Below, piece after piece: positions 45,856-55,354 of a DNA stretch of 64,000 nt. Every line of letters begins with the position of its first letter. The stretch's first letter is position 1. The stretch spans positions 1,488,001 through 1,552,000 of the forward strand of contig CAJXMW010000001.1 of assembly GCA_913056235.1 (NCBI GenBank), written 5' to 3'. Position numbers and translations under genes: made by a program. The DNA comes from an uncultured Fodinibius sp. (GTDB lineage: Bacteria > Bacteroidota > Rhodothermia > Balneolales > Balneolaceae). The notes beneath the pieces were generated by a model. The model was not told where the DNA came from. It made no database searches and saw nothing but the letters and a program-made list of their open reading frames with translations.

Positions 45856-47097
45856 ATGGGACGCGCATTATTAATTTTAAGTATTGCCATGTTTTTCCTC
45901 TTTGGGATGGTGCAGGTTTCCGAATGGGGACGCATGAAGATTGTTGCCGATCGCAATAATGCACACGTTGAGCAGGCACAAGCACTTTATATTGCCAGCA
46001 GCGTAGCTGATATGGTAATTGAAGATCTTCGTATCAATTTTGGCAACCGCAATAATATCAGCCTGCAGAACTATCTGGGCGGAGCTGGTACCGTAGAAGT
46101 GTACGACATGGACAGCCCAACTATACCTGCATCCAGTAGTGTTACCACGCTGGGTCCATACCAGGTATTGTTGATGGCCAGAGGAGAATATGAGGGCGTG
46201 CTGCGTAATATCGAAGTTTTGCTATCTCTTCCGGCATTTTCGAAATACGCCTATTTCACCAACCAGGAAGTTATGTCTGGTGGTTCTAAAATCTATTTTT
46301 ATGATGATGACAAGATCAGTGGCCCCACGCACACCAACGGAACTTTTTCGATGATGGGCAGTCCTGTATTTAATGGTGAGGTGACCAGTGCCAACATGTG
46401 GATAGATAGCGGTGGGGCAGGGGATCCCATTTTTAACAAGGGATTTGAGGTGCTGAGTGAACCGATAGAGCTGCCCGGTGCTGCTCAACTTAACATGTTG
46501 GTGGATGAGGGAATAAACGGAGGGCATCAGTATGACATGGATATCACGCTGCAATTTAATGAAAATGGCACGGTATCGGTCTCAAAAGGTATTGGTCGTA
46601 ATGCTACCCCGTATGAGACGATAACTCTGTCATCGTTTAATGGTGTAATTTCTTCGAATCAGCGAATACATATGCAAGGCATAATCGATGGACAAGTGAC
46701 CGTGCATGCCAAAGAAGATATTGTGATTACCGGAGATTTGAAATACAAGGATGACCCACGCTCCACAAAATCGGATGACGTGCTCGGTATTGTAGGCGAA
46801 AAGGACGTTATTGTCGACAGAAAGGCTCACAAAGCCGATGGGCAGAAGGATGTAAATATTGAGGCTACTATTATGGCCCTGGGTGAGTCGTTTCGGGTAG
46901 ATGGCTATAATGAGAGGGAAGACAAGGGGACGATACATCTTCTTGGCGGTATTGTCCAAAATCGCAGGGGACCGGTTGGACAAACCAACGGTAACGGTTA
47001 TGCCAAGGATTATAACTATGATGGACGCCTGCGATCCATCTTTCCGCCCTTTTATCCACGGGCCAGCCGATTTAGTATTGTATATTGGAACGAGTAG
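45856..47097 (+). CDS. DUF4900-domain protein, PilX-like position
   Basis: The 413-residue protein starts with a membrane segment (ALLILSIAMFFLFGMVQVSEW) and a helix rich in A/Q (EQAQALYIASSVADMVIEDL) like PilX/GspK-type pilins. Its main part is a DUF4900 domain: YAYFTNQEVMSGGSKIYFYDDDKISGPTHTNGTFSMMGSPVFNGEVTSANMW is the characteristic 'GPxHTNG...G.PvF.G.VT' block. The domain occurs in bacterial surface or pilus-linked proteins, but its function is not established. It closes the three-gene set and is followed by a hairpin terminator. Role in surface attachment or a filament is inference. Confidence 0.75.
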   Translation: MGRALLILSIAMFFLFGMVQVSEWGRMKIVADRNNAHVEQAQALYIASSVADMVIEDLRINFGNRNNISLQNYLGGAGTVEVYDMDSPTIPASSSVTTLGPYQVLLMARGEYEGVLRNIEVLLSLPAFSKYAYFTNQEVMSGGSKIYFYDDDKISGPTHTNGTFSMMGSPVFNGEVTSANMWIDSGGAGDPIFNKGFEVLSEPIELPGAAQLNMLVDEGINGGHQYDMDITLQFNENGTVSVSKGIGRNATPYETITLSSFNGVISSNQRIHMQGIIDGQVTVHAKEDIVITGDLKYKDDPRSTKSDDVLGIVGEKDVIVDRKAHKADGQKDVNIEATIMALGESFRVDGYNEREDKGTIHLLGGIVQNRRGPVGQTNGNGYAKDYNYDGRLRSIFPPFYPRASRFSIVYWNE

Positions 47098-47136
47098 AAG
47101 TTGAGTTGCTACTGCTCATACACTTCTATGAGAAAA

Positions 47137-47160
47137 GGGGAAGCCTTTTGGGGCTTCCCC
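47137..47160. terminator. Hairpin terminator between convergent operons
   Basis: GGGGAAGCC (47137-47145) pairs with GGCTTCCCC (47152-47160). TTCC follows on the plus strand, and TTTTCT follows the stem on the minus strand. Confidence 0.75.
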
Positions 47161-47202
47161 TTCCTGTAATTACTTAGTACGAAAGCTTTAAGCGATCAGC
47201 TG

Positions 47203-47751
47203 TTATTGCATTTCAGCCAGCTGATTTTTCACATACTCATTTTCCGGATCCATTTTGCTGGCCTGCTCATAATAGGTTTTGGCCTTGGCTTCCTGGCCGG
47301 CGCGCTGCATAATGTCGCCCATCAGAATCCAGTTTTCAACATCCTTGGGATTCTGCTTGATTCGATCCAGCAGGTAGGTGATAGCCTCGTTGCCCTGGTC
47401 ATCCATAATCATGTAGAGCACCTTGTTGCGGTGGGCGGCAGGTGAATCATCAAGGTCAATGGCTTTGTCGAAATCTTCAATGGCCAAGTCTAGATTTTCT
47501 AGCTGCATATTGGCAAAGCCGCGAAGGTTGTACAAGCCGCTCTTTTCCTCATCTTTCTCAATGGCTTTTTCGAGTGCATTAATGCTTTTTTCCCATTGGT
47601 TGAGCTTCTGCATAACCATTGCTTCCAGGTGATAGCCTTCCACCGACTCGGGCTCCATGCTCTGGAGCTGGTGGGAAATATCCAGCGCGTGGTCATAGTC
47701 GCCTTCGTGCAGTAGTGCTAATCCTTCTTCTAGCTGGTCTTCAAACTTCAT
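47203..47751 (-). CDS. TPR-repeat protein
   Basis: A 182-residue cytoplasmic protein made of about five TPR units (EEGLALLHEGDYDHALDISHQLQSMEP, EAMVMQKLNQWEKSINALEKAIEKD, NLRGFANMQLENLDLAIEDFDKAI, GDIMQRAGQEAKAKTYYEQASKMDP). No signal or membrane segment. TPR proteins serve as protein-binding scaffolds; the partner is unknown. It is the last gene of the leftward dnaA operon. Confidence 0.85.
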   Translation of the reverse strand: MKFEDQLEEGLALLHEGDYDHALDISHQLQSMEPESVEGYHLEAMVMQKLNQWEKSINALEKAIEKDEEKSGLYNLRGFANMQLENLDLAIEDFDKAIDLDDSPAAHRNKVLYMIMDDQGNEAITYLLDRIKQNPKDVENWILMGDIMQRAGQEAKAKTYYEQASKMDPENEYVKNQLAEMQ

Positions 47752-47822
47752 GCGATATAAGAGCTTAAATTATTAGTGGGTAATATTTGTCGAACGCCCA
47801 AAAGATAAGCAAAGTTGGAGCG

Positions 47823-48104
47823 TTATTCAGACGTTTTGGAGGTGGTTTCTTCGTCGTCGGTAATCTCTTCAAACTCGGCTTCTTCGATCTCCTCGAAACG
47901 CTGCGATTGGTTGTTGTTAGTGCTGGAATTACCGCGACTGCGGTTCTGTTGCTGGTTTTGCTGGGCATACTGCTGAAAAACACGGTAAAGCGTGCTGGCC
48001 GTACCTCTGCTGCGTTGTTGCTGGTTGGATTGTAAAAAAAGGCGGCTGATGATTTTCACCAGAAAATACATCACCACAAAAAATAAAAGTGTGCGAAAAA
48101 TCAT
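47823..48104 (-). CDS. Small membrane protein, DUF4834-like
   Basis: The 93-residue protein has one N-terminal membrane segment (MIFRTLLFFVVMYFLVKIISRLFL) and a Q/N/R-rich linker leading to an acidic tail (FEEIEEAEFEEITDDEE). This layout (TM, Q-rich arm, E/D-rich 'eeAeFEeI' motif) resembles the DUF4834 family found near folate or nucleotide genes in Bacteroidota; the family assignment is tentative. It sits directly after the deoxynucleoside kinase gene. Confidence 0.6.
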   Translation of the reverse strand: MIFRTLLFFVVMYFLVKIISRLFLQSNQQQRSRGTASTLYRVFQQYAQQNQQQNRSRGNSSTNNNQSQRFEEIEEAEFEEITDDEETTSKTSE

Positions 48105-48109
48105 TGAAA

Positions 48110-48751
48110 TCAGTCGGTAATGTGAATATGCGTGTTACCGCGAATAGGTTGATTGAAAATTTGTTCTTCGATGTAATCTAAGTGTTTTTCGTTACTAACG
48201 AAATCAATCTCTGATGTATTAATGATCATCAGGGGTGATTTATTGTAGTGATGGAAAAAATGATTATACGCATCACTTAGTTCCTGCAGGTACGAGCGCG
48301 TAATTTCCCGCTCATAGTCGCGATCGCGTTCGCGAATGTTTTGCATCAGACGATCCACGTTCGACTGCAGGTAAATCACCAAATCCGGCGTAGCCGAAAT
48401 GCCCGCCATGATATTAAAGATAGTATCATAAAGCGCCAGCTCGTCGTCTTCAAGATTAAGCCGTGCAAAAATACGATCTTTCTCAAAAATATAGTCCGAG
48501 ATGGTCATCTGCTGGAACAGATCCTTGTTCATCATCTCTTGCTGCTGTTTAAACCGGCTGGCCAGGAACGACATCTGTGTGGGAAACGCATATCGCTCAC
48601 GGTCTTTGTAAAATTTGGGTAGAAAAGGATTGTCTTCGAACTGTTCGAGCACTAGTCGCGCATTATGGCGTTCGGTGAGTAGCTTGGCCAGCGAGGTTTT
48701 GCCCACCCCAATGACGCCTTCAATTGCGATAAACTCAAATTCGTTTTCCAT
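48110..48751 (-). CDS. Deoxynucleoside kinase (deoxyadenosine/deoxyguanosine kinase family)
   Basis: The P-loop in FIAIEGVIGVGKTSLAKLLTER begins a dNK-family kinase; QFEDNPFLPKFYKDRERYAFPTQMSFLASRFKQQ and ISDYIFEKDRIFARLNLEDDE, then PDLVIYLQSNVDRLMQNIRERDRDYE (LID) follow. The family salvages purine deoxynucleosides. ATG 48751 is chosen over the TTG at 48760. It starts two bases after the folK stop, so the genes are translationally coupled in the dnaA-folB-folK operon. Confidence 0.9.
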   Translation of the reverse strand: MENEFEFIAIEGVIGVGKTSLAKLLTERHNARLVLEQFEDNPFLPKFYKDRERYAFPTQMSFLASRFKQQQEMMNKDLFQQMTISDYIFEKDRIFARLNLEDDELALYDTIFNIMAGISATPDLVIYLQSNVDRLMQNIRERDRDYEREITRSYLQELSDAYNHFFHHYNKSPLMIINTSEIDFVSNEKHLDYIEEQIFNQPIRGNTHIHITD

Positions 48752-48753
48752 AG

Positions 48754-49242
48754 CTACCAACGTAGATCAGTTTTCTGTAATCTCAGCTCCGGTGCCTCCT
48801 CAATAAGTTGTCGGATAGCCGTGCCGCTTCGGGGATCTTCCCATTGCGGCATCACTTCCTGTAGCGGCACCAAAACAAACAGCCGTTTGCCGTATTCAGG
48901 ATGCGGAATGATAAGATTATCCGTTTGAATCACCAAGTCGCCGTACGAGATAATGTCGAGGTCTATAGTGCGTGCACTCCACTTTGGCTGGTCCGCTGCG
49001 CGGCCGTGCGCCTGCTCAAAATCCTTGAACTGCTTGATCAGCGGCTTCGGATTTTCGTTGGTTGTCATTACCACTACGGCGTTGTAGAAATCCCGCGTCG
49101 AGGGACCAACCGGCTCGGTGATATAAATAGCTGATTTCTGCAGCTCCGTCTCCGAAAGTTCGTCTAGAAACTCCGCCGCATCCGACAGGTGCTGCTGGCG
49201 GTTACCTACGTTTGATCCCAGTGCGACAACTACTGTGGCCAT
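48754..49242 (-). CDS. folK: 2-amino-4-hydroxy-6-hydroxymethyldihydropteridine pyrophosphokinase
   Basis: HPPK transfers pyrophosphate from ATP to the pterin in folate synthesis. [16 protein letters not shown] starts the family; [47 protein letters not shown] (metal Asps) and [21 protein letters not shown] are standard. 162 residues, normal. Its start overlaps the end of folB by 13 bases, as in many bacteria where folB and folK are neighbours or fused. Confidence 0.97.
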   Translation of the reverse strand: MATVVVALGSNVGNRQQHLSDAAEFLDELSETELQKSAIYITEPVGPSTRDFYNAVVVMTTNENPKPLIKQFKDFEQAHGRAADQPKWSARTIDLDIISYGDLVIQTDNLIIPHPEYGKRLFVLVPLQEVMPQWEDPRSGTAIRQLIEEAPELRLQKTDLRW

Positions 49243-49589
49243 TGCATCGTAATTTCAGAGTAGGCAGTTTCTACGTCGAGAGGAGGATGCAGCTTGCGCA
49301 CCGACACTTCCAGCTCTTGCACCTGGTTGAAATGGCCAAAAAGCTGGTCACCAATCTTTTTCGCCAACGTTTCAATCAGCTTCACCGACGGACCGGTCAT
49401 CACGGACTCAACCGTTTGGAGTACTTCCTGATAATCAACCGTATCACGCAGGTCGTCACTGTCGCCCGCTGGCCGCAGGTTGGCCGAGAATACGAGGTCT
49501 ACCTCAAAATCATTACCATCTTCGCGCTCCTCCGGGTAGTAGCCGTGGTAGCCGCGGAATTGCAGACTTTTTAAGGTCAGGGTCTCCAT
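49230..49589 (-). CDS. folB: Dihydroneopterin aldolase
   Basis: FolB splits dihydroneopterin to 6-hydroxymethyl-dihydropterin, the substrate of Fol[35 protein letters not shown] carries the pterin-binding Glu of [25 protein letters not shown] and [16 protein letters not shown] follow, the latter giving the second family Glu. 119 residues. Immediately downstream of dnaA (3 bases) and overlapping folK. Confidence 0.96.
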   Translation of the reverse strand: METLTLKSLQFRGYHGYYPEEREDGNDFEVDLVFSANLRPAGDSDDLRDTVDYQEVLQTVESVMTGPSVKLIETLAKKIGDQLFGHFNQVQELEVSVRKLHPPLDVETAYSEITMQWPQ

Positions 49590-49592
49590 AGC

Positions 49593-51044
49593 TTACAACG
49601 TCGACACTTCGATCTTCTGGTGCAGTTCCTCCACCATGCGTTTGTGTTTGGCGGTCGTCTGCATTCGTTCTTCTACCGTAGAGATAGCGTGAATCACTGT
49701 CGAGTGATCGCGTCCGCCAAAATGAAGCCCAATTGTTTTCAGGCTCGAGTCGGTAAACTGCTTGGCCAGGTACATAGCAATCTGCCGCGCTTCCACAATC
49801 TCTTGCTTGCGTGTCTTTTCGCGCACCTTGTTGGTGTCGATGCCGAAGTAGTCGCAGACGTATTCCTGGATCTGCTCGATCGAAATAGTGGTCTGTGACT
49901 CCTGGATCATATCCTTGAGCACGCGCTTGGCCATCTGTGGCTCAATCTCATCCACATGTTGCAGCGAGGCAAAAGCCAGCAGCTTGATGATGGCGCCTTC
50001 GAGATCGCGCACGTTCGATTTAAAATTGTGAGCGATAAATTCGAGTACTTCGTGCGACAGCTCGATGCCATTGTCCGAAGCCTTGCGCTCCAAAATGGCA
50101 TAGCGCGTCTCGTATTCCGGTACTTGCAGGTCGGCACTGAGGCCCCAGCTAAAACGGGAGATCAGTCGTTCCTCAATATCCGGAATCTCTCGCGGCGCGC
50201 GGTCACTGCTCAGGATAATCTGCTTTCCATCCTGGTGCAGCGCGTTAAAAATATGAAAAAACTCTTCCTGGGTTTTCTCCTTGCCGCTGAAAAACTGGAT
50301 GTCGTCGACAATCAATACATCGATCTGACGGTAGAACATCGTGAACTCGCTGGCGCGGTTGTTACGGATCGCCTGTACGAACTCATTGGTAAAGCTCTCG
50401 GATGAGATGTACAGCACAGCCAGCTCGTCTCCGTGTTCTTGCTTTACTTTATTACCAATACTCTGGATTAAGTGCGTTTTCCCAAGCCCGGTGCCTCCAT
50501 ATATAAAGAATGGATTAAACGAACTGCTGCCCGGGTTTTCGGCAATAGCCATCGCAGCTGATCGCGCCAGCCGGTTACAGTCGCCCTCAATGTATCGCTC
50601 GAAGACATAATTATTATTAAGGTTGCTATCGATCTTGGTTTTTTGAATGCCGGGAATTACAAACGGATTCTCAATTTTGCCCGGACTATATTCGGAATAC
50701 CCTTTCACATCCTGCCCCTCATTGTTATCGGGCGGCATAGGTCGTTGTGGCAATCGCACCGATTTATTTTCGGATTCATTGTCAGATTTTTCTACCACTA
50801 CGGAATATTCCAGTTTCCCATCATCACCCAACACTTTGGCCAATGTCGACCGCAACATCCCATAATAATGCTCTTCTAACCATTCGTACCAAAACTGGCT
50901 CGGTACCTGAATCGTTAGGGTGTTATCCTCTAGCTTGACAGGGTCAATTGGCTCAAACCATGACTTGTACTTTTGGTAACTGATATTGTCCTTAATAATT
51001 TCTAAACACTGCTCCCACGCAGTATCCGCAGAAATTTTACTCAA
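49593..51044 (-). CDS. dnaA: Chromosomal replication initiator DnaA
   Basis: DnaA binds DnaA boxes at oriC and opens the duplex. The N-terminal domain I (SADTAWEQCLEIIKDNISYQKYKSWFEPI) is followed by a linker, the AAA+ domain with Walker A GGTGLGKTHLI, Walker B VLIVDDIQFFSGKEKTQEEFFHIF, arginine finger region ISRFSWGLSADLQVPEYETR, and domain IV with IVEARQIAMYLAKQFTDSSLKTIGLHFGGRDHSTVIHAI. At 483 residues it is complete. It heads the folB-folK-dNK operon, and oriC lies upstream. Confidence 0.99.
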   Translation of the reverse strand: MSKISADTAWEQCLEIIKDNISYQKYKSWFEPIDPVKLEDNTLTIQVPSQFWYEWLEEHYYGMLRSTLAKVLGDDGKLEYSVVVEKSDNESENKSVRLPQRPMPPDNNEGQDVKGYSEYSPGKIENPFVIPGIQKTKIDSNLNNNYVFERYIEGDCNRLARSAAMAIAENPGSSSFNPFFIYGGTGLGKTHLIQSIGNKVKQEHGDELAVLYISSESFTNEFVQAIRNNRASEFTMFYRQIDVLIVDDIQFFSGKEKTQEEFFHIFNALHQDGKQIILSSDRAPREIPDIEERLISRFSWGLSADLQVPEYETRYAILERKASDNGIELSHEVLEFIAHNFKSNVRDLEGAIIKLLAFASLQHVDEIEPQMAKRVLKDMIQESQTTISIEQIQEYVCDYFGIDTNKVREKTRKQEIVEARQIAMYLAKQFTDSSLKTIGLHFGGRDHSTVIHAISTVEERMQTTAKHKRMVEELHQKIEVSTL

Positions 51045-51440
51045 CGTCCCTTAACCTCCACATAATTTGAATTGTTAGTGCCTGGGAAGCCCTACAGTTA
51101 TCCACACGCTTTGTGTGCTGTCCCTAATTAGCGTGGAACGAAAATGATAATTTCAGCAGCAGATGTCAAAAAAATAATTACACGATATTGAAAAGTTATC
51201 CACATCGCTCTAAACATTGTAAATTCATGGGCGCCAGTGGTTTAGTATTTTATACACATTTCTATCAAATTTGACTTGACAGTACATAATACTGCGCTAA
51301 CATAGATTTTACCATTCAGTAACATCCCAAAAGTTGACAGGAAAAAGTTTTCCACAAGTTATCCACATGTAAAAAGTACTAATTATTGGTCCAACACAGA
51401 TAGCAGAAATGCAAACTTTGGTAAGGCTTCTGAGGTAGAT
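51045..51440. other. oriC: Chromosomal replication origin (oriC) with DnaA boxes
   Basis: This gene-free interval upstream of dnaA has three perfect DnaA boxes TTATCCACA (51098-51106, 51196-51204, 51359-51367), all in the same orientation, and a one-mismatch box TTTTCCACA (51348-51356) beside the last one. Long AT-rich stretches (51150-51190, 51240-51300) could be the unwinding element. Gene strands switch about this point: leftward genes to the left, rightward genes eno-recF-dciA to the right. Position next to dnaA plus the box cluster make this the likely origin. Confidence 0.85.
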
Positions 51441-52304
51441 TTAAGAACGTTTTGCGACGATAAATCGGGGTTTTTTATCGTAGTCTTTCTGAACCTGTGC
51501 GGACCAGGAATTTCGGTCAAAAAGGTCCAGTATTTCGTCGCTATATTTCTCGTGCAGCTCAAGGTATAAAACACCCTGTTGAGACAGGTGTTGGCCGGCA
51601 AATTTGATGATACTGCCATACATGGTTTCGAGGTCGTCAAAAAAGAGCGCTTCGGCAGGTTCGTACTCTTTGACCTGTGGTTCCAGCAGATCTTTTTCGT
51701 CGGGTTTTACATAGGGGGGATTGGAGACAATAATATCTAGTGGAGTGTCCACATCAATACTGTCTGGCGAAAGTATATCGCCGTGGTCAAAGGTGATATT
51801 CACCTCATTGTCATCGGCATTGGAGCGCGCTACTTCAAGGGCACCCTCAGAAATATCAATGCCGCGAACGGCCCACTGGGGACACTCCATTTTTAGTGCA
51901 ATAGGAATACATCCCGAACCGGTACCGATATCCAGAACCGAAAGCGGTTCTTCCGGAGCATGGGCATCGACAATAATTTCGACCAGCTGCTCCGTTTCCA
52001 GGCGTGGAATAAGCACCTCTTCATTAACCTGAATGCGTGCATTCATGAAATCAGTGAATCCCACGATGTATTGGAGCGGCTCATGCTGGGCCCGCCGTTT
52101 CACCATTGGCCGCAGTCGATCGAGCTCGTCAGAAGAAAGTGGACGATCGAATTTGAGATATAGGTCGAGGCGTTTGATATCAAGTGTCTCGGCCAGTAGC
52201 CATTCAATGCTGTGGCGGGGATCAGGAATTCCTTTTTCTTTAAAGAAGTCCGTCGCCCACTCGAGCATCGAAAGAACGGTCCATTCCTCGACCTTTGTAC
52301 TCAT
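51441..52304 (-). CDS. prmC: Release factor glutamine methyltransferase
   Basis: PrmC/HemK methylates the Gln of the GGQ loop of release factors. N-terminal helices (SIEWLLAETLDIKRLDLYLKFDRPLSSDELDRLRPMVKRRAQHEPLQYIVGFTDF) are followed by VLIPRLETEQLVE, SAM-binding VLDIGTGSGCIPIAL and the signature DIIVSNPPYVKPDE. 287 residues, normal. It runs leftward towards oriC. Confidence 0.96.
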   Translation of the reverse strand: MSTKVEEWTVLSMLEWATDFFKEKGIPDPRHSIEWLLAETLDIKRLDLYLKFDRPLSSDELDRLRPMVKRRAQHEPLQYIVGFTDFMNARIQVNEEVLIPRLETEQLVEIIVDAHAPEEPLSVLDIGTGSGCIPIALKMECPQWAVRGIDISEGALEVARSNADDNEVNITFDHGDILSPDSIDVDTPLDIIVSNPPYVKPDEKDLLEPQVKEYEPAEALFFDDLETMYGSIIKFAGQHLSQQGVLYLELHEKYSDEILDLFDRNSWSAQVQKDYDKKPRFIVAKRS

Positions 52305-52322
52305 AACTTAAATGTAAAGGGG

Positions 52323-52715
52323 TTACGACTCGTTTTCTTCGGCTTCCTGTTCTTTTTCTTGCTGAACAGTGAGCCCGAATCGTTTACTGAAATCCAGGAT
52401 AAAGTCAGTGACTTCATCATCAATGGTGCGCTTCTCTTCATCAAGAGAGCTGCCACGGAAGCCCATGCGTCCACCGGTTTTCTTGAGCTCAAACCGATTT
52501 TGCTTTCCTGTAAATTCAATAATGCAAGTTAATGTTACGCTCGAATTAATCTGTTTTTCATATTCTTCATATACCGCAACGTGCACTTCGTCTTTGGTAT
52601 CAGACGATTTATACTTGTACAAGTATTTGGGTTCGATACTGTTGAACAGTTGGCTCGGCATTCTTCTTAGGGTATCGGCCGGACCGAAAACAAGGTACTT
52701 GCTTACAGTTGACAT
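52323..52715 (-). CDS. Conserved-looking hypothetical protein
   Basis: A 130-residue acidic protein with no signal or membrane segment and no family I recognise. A first half SKYLVFGPADTLRRMPSQLFNSIEPKYLYKYKSSDTKDEVHVAVYEEYEKQINSSVTLTCIIEF reads as alternating strands and the C-terminal part RTIDDEVTDFILDFSKRFGLTV as a helix, followed by a Q/E-rich tail. It is transcribed leftward, 18 bases before prmC, and may be co-transcribed with it. Confidence 0.65.
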   Translation of the reverse strand: MSTVSKYLVFGPADTLRRMPSQLFNSIEPKYLYKYKSSDTKDEVHVAVYEEYEKQINSSVTLTCIIEFTGKQNRFELKKTGGRMGFRGSSLDEEKRTIDDEVTDFILDFSKRFGLTVQQEKEQEAEENES

Positions 52716-52777
52716 AATGTGTTAACTTCTATTGGTGAATTGCTTAGATTGGTAAAGAGCCTGAATAAAAGTTTTTA

Positions 52778-52792
52778 TTGACTCAGAGTCAA
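52778..52792. promoter_or_regulatory. Palindrome upstream of the outer-membrane protein gene
   Basis: TTGACTC-A-GAGTCAA is a perfect 7-bp inverted repeat with a central A, 145 bases before the ATG at 52937. It may be an operator for the rightward gene or the leftward hypothetical; no regulator can be named. Confidence 0.3.
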
Positions 52793-52936
52793 ATTTATTC
52801 TACCTAGAAAATATTTTTGAGATATAAAATTCTACATACTTTTTTAGTACGTGGATTGTTATAAACTGTAACGTTGTTATACCGCTTGAATACTAATAGC
52901 GACCGGACCATTGCCCAACTATTTATGGAGAAATTA

Positions 52937-53758
52937 ATGAAAGCAAAATTTGCTTCACTACTGATCATTTTCGTGTTGCTCGGTTTCGCAGCGAATACGG
53001 CTCAGGCACAGCTCAAAGAGCCCGACGTTGTAGACTTGCCCGATCCCAAGACCCCTTTGTCTGAGGGTCTTCACAACAGCCTTGGCTTTGATGTGTTTAT
53101 CAATAATTTCGGTTTTGGTATCGGTGGTACCTACGGACGGGTTATCGGGCCTTATTCTGAGCTGACCTTTCGCACCGGTATTACGGGGATTCGCGATGCT
53201 AGTGAGCAAAATTTTCAGAGCTTCGTTACCGGTCAGCAAATTGTACCCAATAAATACAAAAGAGCATTTGGTTTTCCTTTTTTGGTGGGCTTAAAGCATC
53301 GTGTGTTTGCACGTCACATTGATGATAATTTGCGCTTTTTTGTGAGCGGTGCCGCGGGGCCAGCCATGGCGTTTTCCTATCCCTATGTAGATGAACAAAT
53401 CAATGATGGTTTCCGTACTTTTCAACTTACACAACAAGGATTTCTAGTACCGGTAGAGCAAGTCAACGATTTTTTTACGGGATGGAAAGATGGTGAAACC
53501 CATTGGGGCTACAGTGGAGAGATCAAAATTGGCGTTGATATTGGCAGTACGTTCTCATCGAAAACAACCATTGAATTCGGTTACTTCTTCTACTATTTCA
53601 AAGAGGGGCTACAGATTATGGAACCGTATAAGCCAACTCGATATGCCGCTCCTCCTCCCGAGAATAATGGATTGCCAACAGAACGAAAAGAGTTCTTTGA
53701 TGCTCAGAGTTATTTTGGAACGCCTCAAATCAAGTTTACCTTTGGCGGGATGTGGTAG
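52937..53758 (+). CDS. Probable outer-membrane beta-barrel protein
   Basis: After a signal (MKAKFASLLIIFVLLGFAANTAQAQ) the protein has alternating hydrophobic/polar strands with aromatic girdles (SLGFDVFINNFGFGIGGTYGRVIGPYSELTFRTGIT; FPFLVGLKHRVFARHIDDNLRFFVSGAAGP; TTIEFGYFFYYFKEGLQIM) and a final strand IKFTFGGMW ending in an aromatic residue, as expected for an outer-membrane barrel. No named family. ATG 52937 follows a GGAG site 6 bases upstream and places the signal at the N-terminus; the frame extends to 52874. Confidence 0.75.
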   Translation: MKAKFASLLIIFVLLGFAANTAQAQLKEPDVVDLPDPKTPLSEGLHNSLGFDVFINNFGFGIGGTYGRVIGPYSELTFRTGITGIRDASEQNFQSFVTGQQIVPNKYKRAFGFPFLVGLKHRVFARHIDDNLRFFVSGAAGPAMAFSYPYVDEQINDGFRTFQLTQQGFLVPVEQVNDFFTGWKDGETHWGYSGEIKIGVDIGSTFSSKTTIEFGYFFYYFKEGLQIMEPYKPTRYAAPPPENNGLPTERKEFFDAQSYFGTPQIKFTFGGMW

Positions 53759-53893
53759 AAAGAGCAAATACCGTGTTCAGGAATCAGCCAAAATTTACTG
53801 ACTCTGACTCCTAAATTTTACTCTTTTACTGGTTCTATTTTAAGTTTTTGATGCTTCCTTTCTTTTCTTCTTTATCACTATCTCAAAACCTTG

Positions 53894-53901
53894 TACATTT
53901 G
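53894..53901 (+). promoter_or_regulatory. Possible Bacteroidota-type -7 promoter element of eno
   Basis: TACATTTG matches the TAnnTTTG -7 consensus described for Bacteroidota primary sigma promoters, 35 bases before the eno start. A matching upstream TTG element is not obvious, so this is tentative. Confidence 0.35.
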
Positions 53902-53936
53902 TCTACAATTCTACCTGTAACAAAAATTATGCTTAG

Positions 53937-55223
<1,287 letters not shown>

Positions 55224-55236
55224 TATCTATTAAAAC

Positions 55237-55338
55237 CAACCCCCTCTTATCCCTCTTTTTATTAAGAGGGATTTTAGCAGGCAATATCAATTCAGCTCGA
55301 AAAACTCACCCTTTATAAGGGGAGGTGTAAGAGGGTTG
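55237..55338. repeat. MITE-like repeat with terminal inverted repeats; internal terminator
   Basis: CAACCCCCTCTTA (55237-55249) at the left is matched by TAAGAGGGTTG (55328-55338) at the right, with a 2-base difference. Inside are two hairpins: ATCCCTCTT/AAGAGGGAT (55249-55257 and 55264-55272) followed by TTTT, able to end eno transcription, and CCCTT/AAGGG near 55309-55321. The 102-base unit has no coding capacity and looks like a small non-autonomous element. Confidence 0.6.
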
Positions 55339-55354
55339 TTTATCCAATGAATAA

